DNA of 64,000 nucleotides, taken from assembly GCA_964035775.1 (NCBI GenBank), contig OZ038314.1, positions 41,622,712 through 41,686,711 on the forward strand, read 5' to 3'. The notes beneath the pieces were generated by a model. It saw only the letters and a program-made list of their open reading frames with translations, searched no databases and was not told where the DNA came from. This DNA is from Osedax frankpressi. Its lineage: Eukaryota; Annelida; Polychaeta; Sabellida; Siboglinidae. Shown piece after piece: positions 1-13,579 of this stretch. A program made the translations under genes and the position numbers. Positions within the stretch are counted from its first letter, which is position 1. The number at the start of each line of letters is the position of its first letter.

Positions 1-3000
1 CATTTGATTCCAATATATTGTATTTTTTGAGTAATAAATTGCAATTGATTCTATCGAATCGTAAGCTAAGTTGGACCCAGAATTCTTCGATCCAATATTC
101 AATTTACTAATTTTACCACTATTTAAATTAAAAGATCTTATTTCATTTTCAATAGAGAATATCATATCGGCAGATCCTATTAATGTAAAAATTTGACATA
201 ACATGAAGTTATATCAATTAAAATACACAACTTACCTTTTGCACTACACATGGTTCCATTCAAGAGCTCATATCCGTCTGAACATTTGCAAATGAAGTTT
301 CCATCGATATTTTCACACTCGTGATCACATGGGTAACTTAAACATTCATTTATATCTAAAACAGGTTTTAAAAGATCAGCTAATATGATTTTCATAGGAA
401 AATACAAATAATAATAAATAGATATTTTAATTACAAATTATTATACTTAATTTATTCGATGTAATTATTTGATATAGGTTCAGATATATTTATTATATAA
501 TTGTGTGCAAAGCTACGTAACAGAATCCAATACATTTAATTTGATTTCAAATAGAAATGTATATACAAAAACACATATACATATACAAGAACACATATAC
601 ATATACAAGAACACATATACATGTAGAAGAACACATATACATATATAAAAACACATACATATACACTTCCCATGAAATATATTATAAATAGATTCCCCAA
701 TATAAAATATAACTTAAACTTAAAATATAATGCCGACGACATGAAATTAAAACACCAACAAAATATTCAATACAACTACAACAGGTTGACAAACAATTCT
801 TCTTCAAAATAAAAAAAAGACTTAATTAATATTAATATGACTAACTTTACTGCATCTTTCCGAGACATTTACATTAACAACATTATAATATTACCAACCA
901 ATTCGGGAAAATACCTAGGCTTACATTTTAACAATCTAATAAACTTCGACATACATATTAACCTAATAAAACAAACTTCAACAGCCCAACTATTTAATCT
1001 AAGATGACTACGACCATACATGAATATCACAACTACTACTTTATTAACTCACTCCTTAATAATTTCACGATTCCAATATGCAAATCATTATTAGCTACAG
1101 TAAATAAAGATAAAATTAAACATTTTGACAGAACTATTAATAGATTCATACGACTAATTTACGAACTCAGCCGAAATGACTACTCAACTATTATTACTTA
1201 ATTATGACAACGACTAAATTGGATGACGACTACCGACTCTATCGACTACAAATTACTTACTATACTAAATCAAACTCTTACAACTACATGCATTACGACT
1301 ATCACTTAATATTAAATCTAACAACAGACAACTACGAACATCTGACCTCACTATTCTCACGCTACCAACTATTAACTCTAAATATGGTAAAAAAAGATTT
1401 TCATCAATAGCCTCTTATAAATGGAATCGACTTCCGAAACAATTATTATCTCCCACTATTTCACCAAACAGTTTCAAGCGCAAGCTAAAAAGCTTCCTGT
1501 TTACGTGAAACTAATAACTATTATTGTACCTTTTTTATCTTCAACGCAATATCGAAAATGGATTATTTTATCTGTTGAGTTTTCTAAATAAATGCTTACA
1601 CATACACACTCATACATACACATACATACACATATATACACATACACACGCACACACACACATATATATACATACAATATATACACATACATATATAAAC
1701 ACACATATACATACATATACATATACACACATATACACACATATACACACATATACACACACACATACACACACACATACACACATATACACACTTACAC
1801 TTATCCACACATACATACATACACACCTACACACCTACACACCTACACACCTACACACCTACACACCTACACACCTACACACCTACACACCTACACACCT
1901 ACACACCTACACACCTACACACCTACACACCTACACACCTACACACCTACACACCTACACACCTACACACCTACACACCTACACACCTACACACCTACAC
2001 ACCTACACACCTACACACCCATACACCCATACACCCATACACACACCCATACACACCCATACACACCCATACACACATCCATACACACACACCCACACAC
2101 ATACATTCACACGCATGCACATATATACACATACATACATGCACACGCATACATATACACACATACACACGTACATACATACACACATGTACACACATAC
2201 ACATATGCATACACATACATACACATATAAACAAAATTAATATCAAACATTCGTAGTGATTACTAATTTATATTGTTCGAATATAAATATAATATGCAAT
2301 TATAAGAATACAAAACAGAATAATAATGTAGGAATATATATTGAAGGATACTTCAATTTACAATATATAAAAAAACTATTTATATTTAATAAATCTATTT
2401 AAAGTTTAACTAACCAACGCAAGACTTTAAATCTGGGAGTAAAGAGTAGCCAACTCTACACATACAAATATATCCAACGGGAGTTTCGTGGCAAATATGT
2501 GAACAACTAGATTTCTTAGAAGAACATGTTAGACCACAAACTCCTCCTTCATCCGATCCATCTTTACAATTAGAGAACTTGTCGCAAACATTAACGAATC
2601 CAATGCAAGAGCCCTCGTCACACGATAAACCAGTTTCACACAAACCTCCAACTATAAATATTGCCAGGGATATTATTTATCTACAAATATTTAATTTTTA
2701 ATTATCAGATCATTTCAATCTGCATTAAACCTTTTGTGTAGCTGATGAGAGTAGAAGTCTTATTTTCTTTTAGATTATCGATTGACGATTTAATTTTCAC
2801 TTGATTGCACAAAATATGACCCTCATCGGAGAAGTCTTTACAGTCTCTTTTTGTATCGCATATTTTATTCATATCAATGCACTCACCACTTCCGCATTGG
2901 AACATATTCACAGGACAGTTTCTATTCAAATTATTACCTGACAAGTATTTAATTTTATAAATTATTGAAATTTAAATGAATATTACTAAATGTAAGATTA

Positions 3001-6000
3001 TAACCACAATTACGTTCATCAATCCCATTTTGGCAATCTTTTTGTCCATCGCAAACCCATTTGTTTGTGATGCAAAATGTAGAATTACAATTAAAGGCAT
3101 CCTTAGCCTCGCAATTGTTTTCTATGTACAAGAGTATATTTTATATACAGTACCTATAATAACTATAGAATAAAGAAATATATAACATAATGTATACAAT
3201 ACTATCGTAATAACTTTAACAATATATAAAATCTATTGAAATAATTATATAAATATATTATTAATATTTTAATTTCAAATTCAAACATCGTAATCAACAG
3301 TTATCTTATAATTTTATAATCACAAAAGATACTTTCTATTTTATTTAAACCACAATCGATCTCGTCACTTTTATCCGCGCAATCGTAATTCTTATCGCAA
3401 CGTTTTTTTTGAGAAATACAATGTCCATCAATGCAATGGAATTCATGTCGGCCGCAGATTTTCTTTTCTAATAATTATTTTTAATTAATATTTATATTCG
3501 AAATTAAAATACATATTAACATATAGGTAGTCGTAGTCAATTCGTCATATGCCAGCATATAATTCTATATAAACTAAATGATATTTATACCAACTATTAT
3601 GACAATCTAGCTCATCATCTCCATCCGGGCAATCCTTGTAACCATCGCAATGATTGTAAAGAGTTATGCACAATCCACTTTTACATCTTCAATATGGATG
3701 TATGCATTATTTTAAACTAGTTTATAAAATATTATTAAGATGTATTACATAATATAAATGCGTATATAACCGAAATTCCGGACATGTATTATTAACACAT
3801 CTAGACTCATCGCTACCGTCTTGGCAATCTATTTTCCTGTTACACATTAATTGTGCATTTATACATTTCTCATTATCGTTGCAGCGAAATTGATTAAACT
3901 CGCAATTTAGTCGAGTGTGAATAGATCCTAGTAAAAGGAATGCAATTTATTTATATTTTTAAATTATGTTGTAGGCAAGTCGTATGAATATAGATACTAA
4001 CCACACACCATCTCATCCGAGCGATCTTTACAGTCGGATTTACCATCGCATTTCAAATATTTGCTAATACAAGACATATCTTTGCACGTAAATTGATTAA
4101 TATTGCATTTACGTTCTTTGGACATGAAAAGTTAGATATTTGTCAATGTCAAAATTTTAAATATTTATATAACTACTAACTTTTACATTCTAGTTCATCT
4201 TTTCCATTATTACAATCTTTGATTCCATCGCAAATGCTCGACTCACTGATACATTTGCCATCACATATTAATGAACTTGCGCATATTTTCTTTTCTAATG
4301 AATTTATATTCTCAACTAAATTCTTATTAAAAACTATAAACTACAACGTTATAAAAGAAAAGAAAATATAACCTTAGAATATTACATGCACAATAAATAT
4401 TACAAACCATACATTTAGACATAAGTGAATCGAGATCATAAATAATAAAATAGTCTTAAATAACCAACTTTCACAGCTAGTTCCGTCATTCATCAATTTC
4501 GAATCTTTACCACAAATACAAGTCCTGTGTTTTCCATGTATAGCGAAGTCTAGAGAAATACACATGTAATCGCATCCTCCTCCATGTGAACATTTCCTGT
4601 CATCTATATTAATAAGATAATTAAAATATAAAATTAAAATTTTCCAAGTTAAAACGAAATCACCCATGTATACATTTTAATTCAATGGATTCGTTGCCTA
4701 CCTAAATTTTACTCTAAACTAACGGTATGGTTGAAGTACTTCATTCACACTTATAATTCCCGATAATCTAGCATGTGGTAGAGATTTCATATGAACTTTA
4801 TCTATACTGGGATTCATAAAGAACAGCGAAGATCTTTCTTGAAAATCCGTCCAAAATATGTAATTTCCATTGAAACTTATTCCATATGGTTTCGAATTCT
4901 CTTTGCTAATGTATTCAAGATTATATTTATATTTAAAAAAACTATATTTAAAGTTATGTTTAAAGTTATGTAATAACCTATTCAATATTTTATGATTGGT
5001 ACCATCATACTCGACATATTCAATTCTACCCTTTTTCGAATCAGTATAATACACAGCTCTATTATAAACATCAAGTGCAATCGAATATATTAATTTGGCA
5101 TGGATTACCAAAGTTTTACAATTGGTAATTGCATCCAATTCGCATCTATATAATATACTAGATCCAAGTTTATTATCCGAAAAGAATAAATAGCTGTTAA
5201 TATAGTTAGACATTTATTAAATAACTAAATTATATAATAAATTAAAGAAAATATTAGAATTATAAAATAATACCAACTAATTAATCGGATCAACAGCAAT
5301 TGCTATTGGCCGGTTTAATCCATATCGTAAAATACTAGAATTAACGTTCTTTTTGTCCTCCCTAAATATTCCTATTTCATTCTAAATGTAAATACAATGA
5401 CATTTATTAGAATATTTTCCAAATGATTATAATATATAACCTTTATAGAGTCTGTCCAGTATTTATTTCCATTTATCCAATCTACAGCTAAACCTTCAAC
5501 TCTTTGCAAGTCATGTACCATTTGAGATCTGATATAATTTAATTAAATGTATTCATTATTAATAAATTAAATTATCAATTTAAAAGTATAAAAACCCCTC
5601 ATCTATGTTATTTAGATCTGCGGAACTTATCGATTTGTAGTGAAAGTCATGGTAATATAATTTGTAGATACTAAAATCAACAGCCATAGATAATACATTT
5701 TCTAAAGCATGTGATTTTATTGAAGTATACACATTTTTTCCAATAGTATATGGATCAATTCTTATGATATTGGTAGCATTCGACATCAATAAGTAGTTAC
5801 TATTCTTCTTATCGTCTGCAATACAGAATATAAAATTACATTACAAATGATAAATACATTTTATTTCATCAACTTACCTAAACATTTTCGTTTACCGTTC
5901 GATATAATTTTACCATCGGGACATTTGCAGGCATATTTATTAACGTACGATTTGACACACATATGACTACAATCGTCGTGATCACAGACGTTGGCTAGAT

Positions 6001-9000
6001 AATAAATAACATTAAGTAACTTTACAATTATTTAGCAATAAAATAGTATAGTGTTTTTTCTATAATAATATTTTTATAAATAAAGTTTATTTAAATTATT
6101 TTCTGCAAGTAAATTGAAAATACATAAAATATTAAATAATATAATATATTATGTGATAAATTACTTTATAATTATTAAATATATATGAATTATAGAAAGT
6201 TGAAGATAATATTATAATACAAAATATTAAAATAAATAAACTAAGTAATTCTAATAGAAACATATAAAAACATGGACCACGACTAGAATTATTTAAATAA
6301 TTATAAAGGATTCTTTTTTTGCAATAATATAAATAATATTCTTTTAAAATAACTTTAAAATATCTTTAAAATAATCTTTTTCTATAATTCTAAATTCTTT
6401 TTACAATAGAATAAAATTTCGATGCAACATATTATCCATAACTTTTTAATTAGTTGGTCTTTAAAATAACATTTACATTTTAAAAAAATTGTATTTTAAA
6501 CAACTATCCTTTAAACAAATATTCATTTTAATTCTACCTATATAGACTTGTTTAGACTTTTGATAATATTATGGTACGATATGATAAATGATATAAGATA
6601 TGATAAGATATATATGATATACGATATATGATATAAGGGTTTATTTATAAATAGTAAATAACCGACGAATGATTCCATAGCAGGGTGATATAAAGTAATT
6701 CCGGTAGGATCTTGTATGTTAGTCAATATTGTATGGCCACCTCCATTATATTTGCTTGCTTTTTCAATACTAAATAAATGTATTTGTATGAATATATTCA
6801 CCTATATATATTATAATAAATTGATAAAATGTAATCGTTAACCTTTGTTTAGCTCTGTCTCCCCAGTAAACAGTATCTTCAAATATTCCAATGGATATAG
6901 GATGTTTATTGAAACTTTCAAAAGACTACAACCAACATAAATTACATTAATAATAATATATTTTTTTACTCTCAATATATCTTATGAACCTTTCTCATTT
7001 TTCCATCCAAACCGCAACTCTCGATTCTATCCAGTTTTGAATCTAGCCAATAGAGCCGATCACTTGCATAGTCTATTGCTAACCCAGTTGGATTGACAAT
7101 ATCTTTACTTACAATACACCTATCGTAATTACCATCCATATGAGCTGTATAAATTCCCGTCATTTCGTTTCCTTTACTTGTCCAATACATATTCCTGGTA
7201 CATGTATATTTTGTTGATAATTGATTAAAGAAATATTATATATGAATAATACAAAAAAAAATACATTTACATTATTATAATTTATAAATACAGGATAGTT
7301 AAACAATAATCTATGAAACTAAGTTACCCTATATTTGGATCTAAAACAATATATCCGAGATTATCTCCTTCCTTTCTTTGTATAATTATTGTACATATCG
7401 ACCCATCAAGTTTGCATGCAATTATATTCGAAGAACCGGTATTAATAATATAAAGATTCCTTTGTAGATAATCTAGAGCTATTCCACATTGATTGTTTAA
7501 ACCTGAATTATGGACAATAATTATTAATTGTATCTAGTTATATTTATAAATAATATATATACAAGAGTATAAACTTATAATATGCAAGTTCATTTATTAA
7601 TAATATGTGATAAAATAATAGTATAAAAGTATATAAACTAATATGTAATATTGGACATTACATACCATATTTAATATATCTAGAAATGGTTTTCGTAATA
7701 ATATTGTATTTTAATATTTCTGCTTTAAGGCTGACATATATTGTCTTCTCCGAAGAATCATATGCTGTATGTTAGAATATGCATTACACATTCCATATTT
7801 AAATATATTTATGAAAATATATTTAATTACCTAGATCATTAATCTCTGCAGAGAATTTAGTTAATTCTTTTGTCTTTCCACTTCCAATATCGAATTGTAA
7901 TAAAATATTATAACTTGAGAAAAAAAATAACATTTCTGTGTAACCTTTGGCTCTACAACTGCTCATGTCATTCTGAAATTAATATTTGCTAATAGCGTTA
8001 TTGAATTATTTTATGTTCAATAAATAACCCTGCTAATTGAGTATGTAATCGTTATATAAAATATAATAGAATATAAATATTCTAAATATCGAAATAAATC
8101 GACCAAGTAATCGTGTGGTATAATTATTAAAATTGTTTGTAAAATTATTTGAAATAACACATTTTATGTTCAAGTTAAATTGTTGTGTACAGATAAATAA
8201 AAGTAATTATATAATGAAGAACATTATATTGTCAAGATAGTTTTCTTGGAATACAATATACGACTAAGAAAATATCCAGGCCATTTTAGATTTTTCTTAT
8301 ATAATATAATAGATAATCTATTTTATTTAAATTAATATAAAATGTTTATTTTTTATTTAAAATAAATACGCAATATTGTATAAGAGTTAAATCATCTAGC
8401 ATATATATCATTATTTTTTAAATATTGTGTTAAATGTACATCACTGTTAATGTACATCACTGAAAATATTCAGGATTTCTATTAGCTCTAAAGGTATTAA
8501 CAAAATCATTATGCATCGCATAGTTTGTGGATTATTAGAAACTTTTTTCAATATAATAATTTATTTCTAATTAAAGTATTATTATGTATAGTATTATATC
8601 ATATTCCAACCATCAACTTATATTTTTCAGCACAATTGCAAGTATAAGTTCCTTTCTTATTTGAACAATATTGAGAGCAAGCGGGTTTCGCATCATTCGT
8701 TATATACCATTTGTTGCATTCATTAATATCTGAAAGGTCATTAAATATTTTAGATATTTTATATAATACTCATTTATAATTTACATTTTATTTTAATAAT
8801 TATGAGAAACCTTCGCCACTAGCCTGAACATGAAACATTATTTTTATCCAATTTGAATCCAACTTTACAATAACACGTCGGTCCTCGAGGAGTTTCAAAA
8901 CATTTATATTCGCATGCTCCGTTACACTTCTTATTACATAATGAACCTTACGTATGCAATTATTAATTATTCGTTTACCATCGGTTATTGTGATTAAATA

Positions 9001-12000
9001 CAAAATATGTACTATACCTTCATCATTAGAAGATTGGCAATCTGCTTTATTGTTGCATACATCTTCAATTGAAATGCACACCCCCGTTAGTGGGCATTGA
9101 AACTTGCCATAAGATGGTGTACATTTCAAATTTTCTATTTAAAATTTATGAATAAATATAATATTTTATTAATATAATATATCTTACTATTATTATTTTC
9201 ATTGAAATTGTGTATGGGTTAATATATTTAAATTGATTTTATTCAAATCAATTATATTTAAATTAAATTCGACATATAAATTATAATTTAGTTTATAAAT
9301 GTTTACTTTGACAAATAAATATTTAAATGAATATCTGAATAAATAATATACAAACATGTAATAGTATATACAAAAAGTAATAAGATAGTTAGTATTAAAA
9401 AAATAAAATATCTACGTATAGAAATTATACAAGCCTTTTACTATAATTTATATATTATATAGGTTTGGATAGTAAATTATAAATTGTATAAAAGTTCATT
9501 TTAAAATATTATAAATGTGAAATTATATATATATAGAATGTACTTAATTTAAGTTTTAAACGCATTAAATATGTTATGTAATTAATATGTTAATAATTAT
9601 GTAAATAATAATTTAAAGAGTTAATTAAAAATAATAATATAATAATGATAATCATTTATCAAGATAATATTTTCTTAAATGATTTTCTTAATATGAATTT
9701 TATAAATATGTGAAAATATAATTAAAAACGAATCAAATTTATAATTTCACTCGCAATTTAAGAATATAATAAACAGAGTAGACCAAATTTAAATAAATGC
9801 AATATATTATCATAATTTTCTTATCGGTATATAAATATAATTTATATAATGCCATTTATAATTGTAACATATATTCTAATACTTTACAGATTTAAATATA
9901 TTAATTTATAAAGTTTATAGAATATAATATATGTTCATTATTTTAAGTAGAATTTATACATATTGAATATACATACTTACAAGTTATTATATGCTAATAT
10001 CTACAAAATAAAACATATTTATATAAAAGAGTTACAACAAGTAAATCATATTTCAACATATACAACACTAGTTGGCGACATTCTTTTAGATACAAAAATT
10101 TAAAATATTTACAATTGTATATATTTAAAATAACTATATAATAATTCGTAATGACAATGCCATCAGATATCATGAAATATTATAATAATATTTCATGACA
10201 ACAGAATATTTAAAATACCTCGAGTGCATTCAACTTCATCCGAATGGTCAATGCAGTCAGCTATTCCATTACATCTCTTGGAGAAAGAAATACAACGTCC
10301 ACTCTTTTCACATTTAAATTCACTAACCAGACACGTGTGTTGTACTATAAGTAGACATAATTATAGTCAATATGAATATTGCAAAATTACATAAAGATAC
10401 ACCGTTTTATTTCGAAATTACCTGGGAAACTTGGATTTAAATACAATATGAAAATCCGTTAACATATACTAAACCATTTATTATTAGTCAATTATTAAAT
10501 AAAATAATAAGGTATATTATATATTCATCTATTATGATATGATACAATGAGATATAATTTAGCAGCGACAGTATTAATGTTACATATTAAAGCAGAGTTT
10601 CACTAAATATTTACAAAATAATTGAAATGAGATACAATTTAGCAGCGACAGTATTAATGTTACATATTAAAGCAGAGTTTCACTAAATATTTACAAAATA
10701 ATTGAAACCCATTATAATCGCACATTACGGTCAAGTATAGTAAGTAAGTATAAGGTTTTAAGTATAAGTATATGGTTATATTACTAGGTTTAAGATTATC
10801 AATTTCTTAAAATATCAAGTTATTTAAGGTTTAGTAAATAAAATTATAATAAAAAATTAATTATTGTTTTAGTAGATAATTGAATTCATTTTAATTTATA
10901 GTATAATTGTTAAAACAATTAAAACATAAAAACTAACCGCAATTGTTTGGTTCATCAGACCCATCTCTGCAATTAATTTTCCCATCACAAAACTAAATTG
11001 GTATAGATGTAGTCAAAAGATTAAAACATAAATTAATAGACAAGATTCTGATAATGGATTTCATATTATAAAATACTAAAAATAAGTTCTCATGTATATA
11101 TAATATTATATGAACGGAATTAGAAATATATTATAGGTATGTATGTTTAGCTAAGTAGATCATACGACTTAGTAATATATTACAGGAAGTTACTTGGATT
11201 AATACCCAGAAAAAGGTAATTAACTATAATGTAATCATTTCTCTCAGACAATATATAATGTAATTAGTATAAAAAATAAAATTTAATTATTAATAATTTC
11301 ATTATAAAATAATTCATCATGAAATTATATTATTTATTATAATATAATACCCAATATGCAATGACCTAGATTATTACTTGAATCACCCAATAAATAATTA
11401 AGATAATTGTGTAATAATACAATTATGATATTTGTATCGAATTAAAGTATATATTTTTAATATTTTATAATAACATCATTCATGTTCTGAAAACTAATTT
11501 ATTTTTGCATAATGAATTTATATTTATAAATATGTAGAGGATGTTTCAAATTAAATAATTGAGAGTGCAGGCATTTTATTATCAAATAGTCACTATATTG
11601 TACTTGCTTATTTATATTTAATCAATCAAATACATATTTAAGTAGAGCTATTCACTACTATGCAGTTCTTAAATAAATTATGCTAGCAATGTATTCCCAG
11701 AACATATATGTAATACTATTTTCAACACAATTATTTTTAACAACCCTTGTACCGTAGATTTATAATATATTTTAGTTAACCTCTATCAAAATATATATTA
11801 TGTATATAATACATATTATATTATATTAATATAAGTAGTGAATAGTAAATATAATTGATTATTACCTCATACGCGGAAATGCATTGATCAAAATTCAAAC
11901 ACCGAAATCCATAACAATCTTCTTTATCTATTTATGTTAAATATAGAAATACTTTAGAATTATGTATTACTTGAATTAATAAGGGGAATATATGATTTTA

Positions 12001-12184
12001 AAGTTAATTATAATTATAATTTATATATATATACTGCATGATAAGTAAATAATTTAAAATATTCTATTATAAATACAACATGGTGCATATGTAAAAATAT
12101 TGATTAAAAACCTTCAAAGCTAAGAGTAAATCCACATAATATTAGCATTGCTAAAGGGGTTATATAATTCTTTGACTTTTCCAT
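1..12184 (-). CDS. LRP1-like LDL-receptor-related protein, N-terminal part (29 exons, runs off left edge)
   Basis: Large endocytic receptor for lipoproteins and protease complexes; single-pass membrane protein, extracellular part seen here. Start chosen at 12184 because it opens a signal peptide (hydrophobic [12 protein letters not shown]). Exon spans: 12112-12184, 11866-11927, 10938-10992, 10219-10344, 9018-9134, 8824-8946, 8611-8729, 7831-7972, 7666-7764, 7328-7502, 6990-7194, 6843-6925, 6663-6769, 5878-5994, 5596-5815, 5441-5528, 5278-5381, 4724-5193, 4469-4603, 4181-4294, 4002-4115, 3771-3927, 3595-3686, 3351-3467, 3005-3121, 2731-2937, 2415-2651, 236-355, 1-176. Phases agree at every junction. 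Domain order: three LDL-A repeats (residues ~25-145, SDE calcium motifs), two EGF (~146-225), YWTD propeller (~225-495), EGF, second propeller (~535-828), EGF, eight LDL-A repeats (~874-1215), EGF, EGF (INEC start), third propeller begins. This order, with eight repeats in the second cluster, is that of LRP1; LRP2/LRP1B cannot be excluded. The C-terminus is outside the window. Confidence 0.9.
845..1510 (+). mobile_element. Non-LTR retrotransposon (Jockey/CR1-like LINE) 3' fragment
   Basis: Lies in the LRP-like gene's intron between exons at 2415 and 355, on the opposite strand. Translating the plus strand gives the late reverse-transcriptase pattern KYLGLHFNN...FDIHI at ~907-960, then a stretch like the LINE thumb region, and finally the C-terminal signature SYKWNRLP...FKRKLKSFL (~1408-1500) typical of Jockey/CR1-type ORF2 ends. 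It contains stops and frame changes, so it is dead. It is 5'-truncated, as LINE copies usually are. The microsatellite starting ~1590 follows it, perhaps seeded by its 3' tail. Family assignment is inferred from motif pattern only. Confidence 0.65.
1590..2232. repeat. CA-rich microsatellite with an ACACCTAC 8-mer core array
   Basis: Outer parts are (CACATA)/(CATACA)-type simple repeats. The core ~1827-2015 is a regular 8-bp tandem array (ACACCTAC) of about two dozen copies, grading into CCATACACA units up to ~2100. Long apparent reading frames of His/Thr/Tyr on both strands are by-products of the repeat and not genes. Confidence 0.95.
8274..8322. mobile_element. Solo terminal sequence related to the 13076-13302 MITE
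   Basis: In an LRP-like gene intron, ATCCAGGCCATTTTAG and the following AT tract resemble the terminal inverted repeat of the MITE at 13076-13302 (ATCCAGGTCATTTTAG form). I found no matching opposite end nearby, so this would be a decayed copy or chance. Confidence 0.3.
10547..10706. repeat. 80-bp tandem duplication in LRP-like intron
   Basis: Two adjacent 80-bp copies (10547-10626 and 10627-10706), each holding TTTAGCAGCGACAGTATTAA and ending AAATAATTGAA, nearly identical. Noncoding, between exons at 10938 and 10344. Confidence 0.9.
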
Positions 12185-13075
12185 TTCCTCGAATTAAAAA
12201 AAATAAATACGATCATCTAGCATCAAAATATAAGATGATGATTAAGTACAAGAAAAACAGCTATTTATAAGTTATATCGTTCCGAATCACCAATTCTTTT
12301 TATTTGAATCATATCATGCGGAACGATACCTAGAAACCTAACTTTTACAATTCTGATTGTTTTCATATATTTAGAAAAATGTTAATTTGCATAAAGCTCC
12401 CCCGAAGAAACCAGACAATGTAACTAATATACGATAATATATCATTATTTTAATACAAAATAAACATAATATATTTTTAATTCAAATACAATATATTTGC
12501 ACTTATTATATAACAAAATAACTAAAATGACCTTGATGGTTTCTTGGGTATATGTGATAATCCACATAAATTTAAAATTATTAAAATATTTATTTATATT
12601 ATAATTACATTATTCATTTACTTAATGTATTAACTTATTTTCTTATATGTATTATCGCGTAATAACATTATTAATTAATATGCATTAATATTACTCAGCA
12701 AACATGCTAGTATATATGTTAACAAAAATAAAAAATAATTAAGAAATTACTTGAAAATTGTACAATCCAAAATTAGTATTGATTATTAAAATATACAGTG
12801 ATATTGATAAGGTAATACATTTCAAATATATTATATAATAAATGATCTTGATTGTTATATGCGAATATAACTGTTCTTATAAGCCAGATAGCTTAAAAGT
12901 GATTTCATTATTTGCATTGTATATTTATTTTTAAATATTTTTTATTTTTATTAAAATATTTTATAAAACTAATTGTGTTTGCTGGGAAGTGTAATATATT
13001 TTATTATTTTTTAAATATGTATGGTCAAATCCAAAATAATATCCTATGCACACGTAGAATAATTAACAAAGAAAA
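12185..13075. other. AT-rich intergenic DNA upstream of the LRP-like gene
   Basis: No exon-like sequence seen. It must contain the promoter of the minus-strand receptor gene, but I recognise no element. Around 12400-12550 there is a diverged stretch related to the MITE at 13076 (TAAAATGACC followed by TTGATGG). Confidence 0.5.
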
Positions 13076-13302
13076 CATCTAGGTCGTATTAGTTTTATTA
13101 TAAAATAATAAAAGAGAAGAATATTTGATATATATTATATTTTTTTTATTTTAATATTATCCGAGATTGTATAATAGATACATCATCTGGTTTCATTTTT
13201 ATTTTATTATTTTAATTAAAATATAATTATAATACAATTTAAATACAAATAAAATTAATTTTCTCTTTTATTATATGACAAAAAACTAAAATGACCTGGA
13301 TG
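13076..13302. mobile_element. Small MITE with ~42-bp imperfect terminal inverted repeats
   Basis: Left end CATCTAGGTCGTATTAGTTT... and right end (reverse complement) CATCCAGGTCATTTTAGTTT... pair for about 42 bp, both finishing in AATAAAAGAGAA on the inner side. Total 227 bp, noncoding, AT-rich interior. A target-site duplication was not obvious, so the superfamily is unknown. Related sequence occurs near 12520-12555 and 8274. Confidence 0.6.
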
Positions 13303-13579
13303 CTTTATTGTATATTGTCCTGCTGCGCAATTTGTATAGGTTCTCGGATTTTGTATATTTAAAAGCGCCGTTTACATATTAATTACATATTAATGTATTT
13401 TATATAATTCCAACATTTAAAAATGTACTTAATATATATAAATCACGTACAGATGATTTAATTAGGAGATTTTATATATTTATAAGATAAAGTGCATTTC
13501 AAATATTATCAATTATACCAAATAAAAAATTCCTAATTAGGGGAATATCTAGCTGTCAATTAAACTTTTGAATGACATG

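Noticed and set aside
1524-2246. Long His/Thr/Tyr or Cys/Val open frames on both strands
   Set aside because: Produced by the CA-rich microsatellite; no start context, exon structure or homology.
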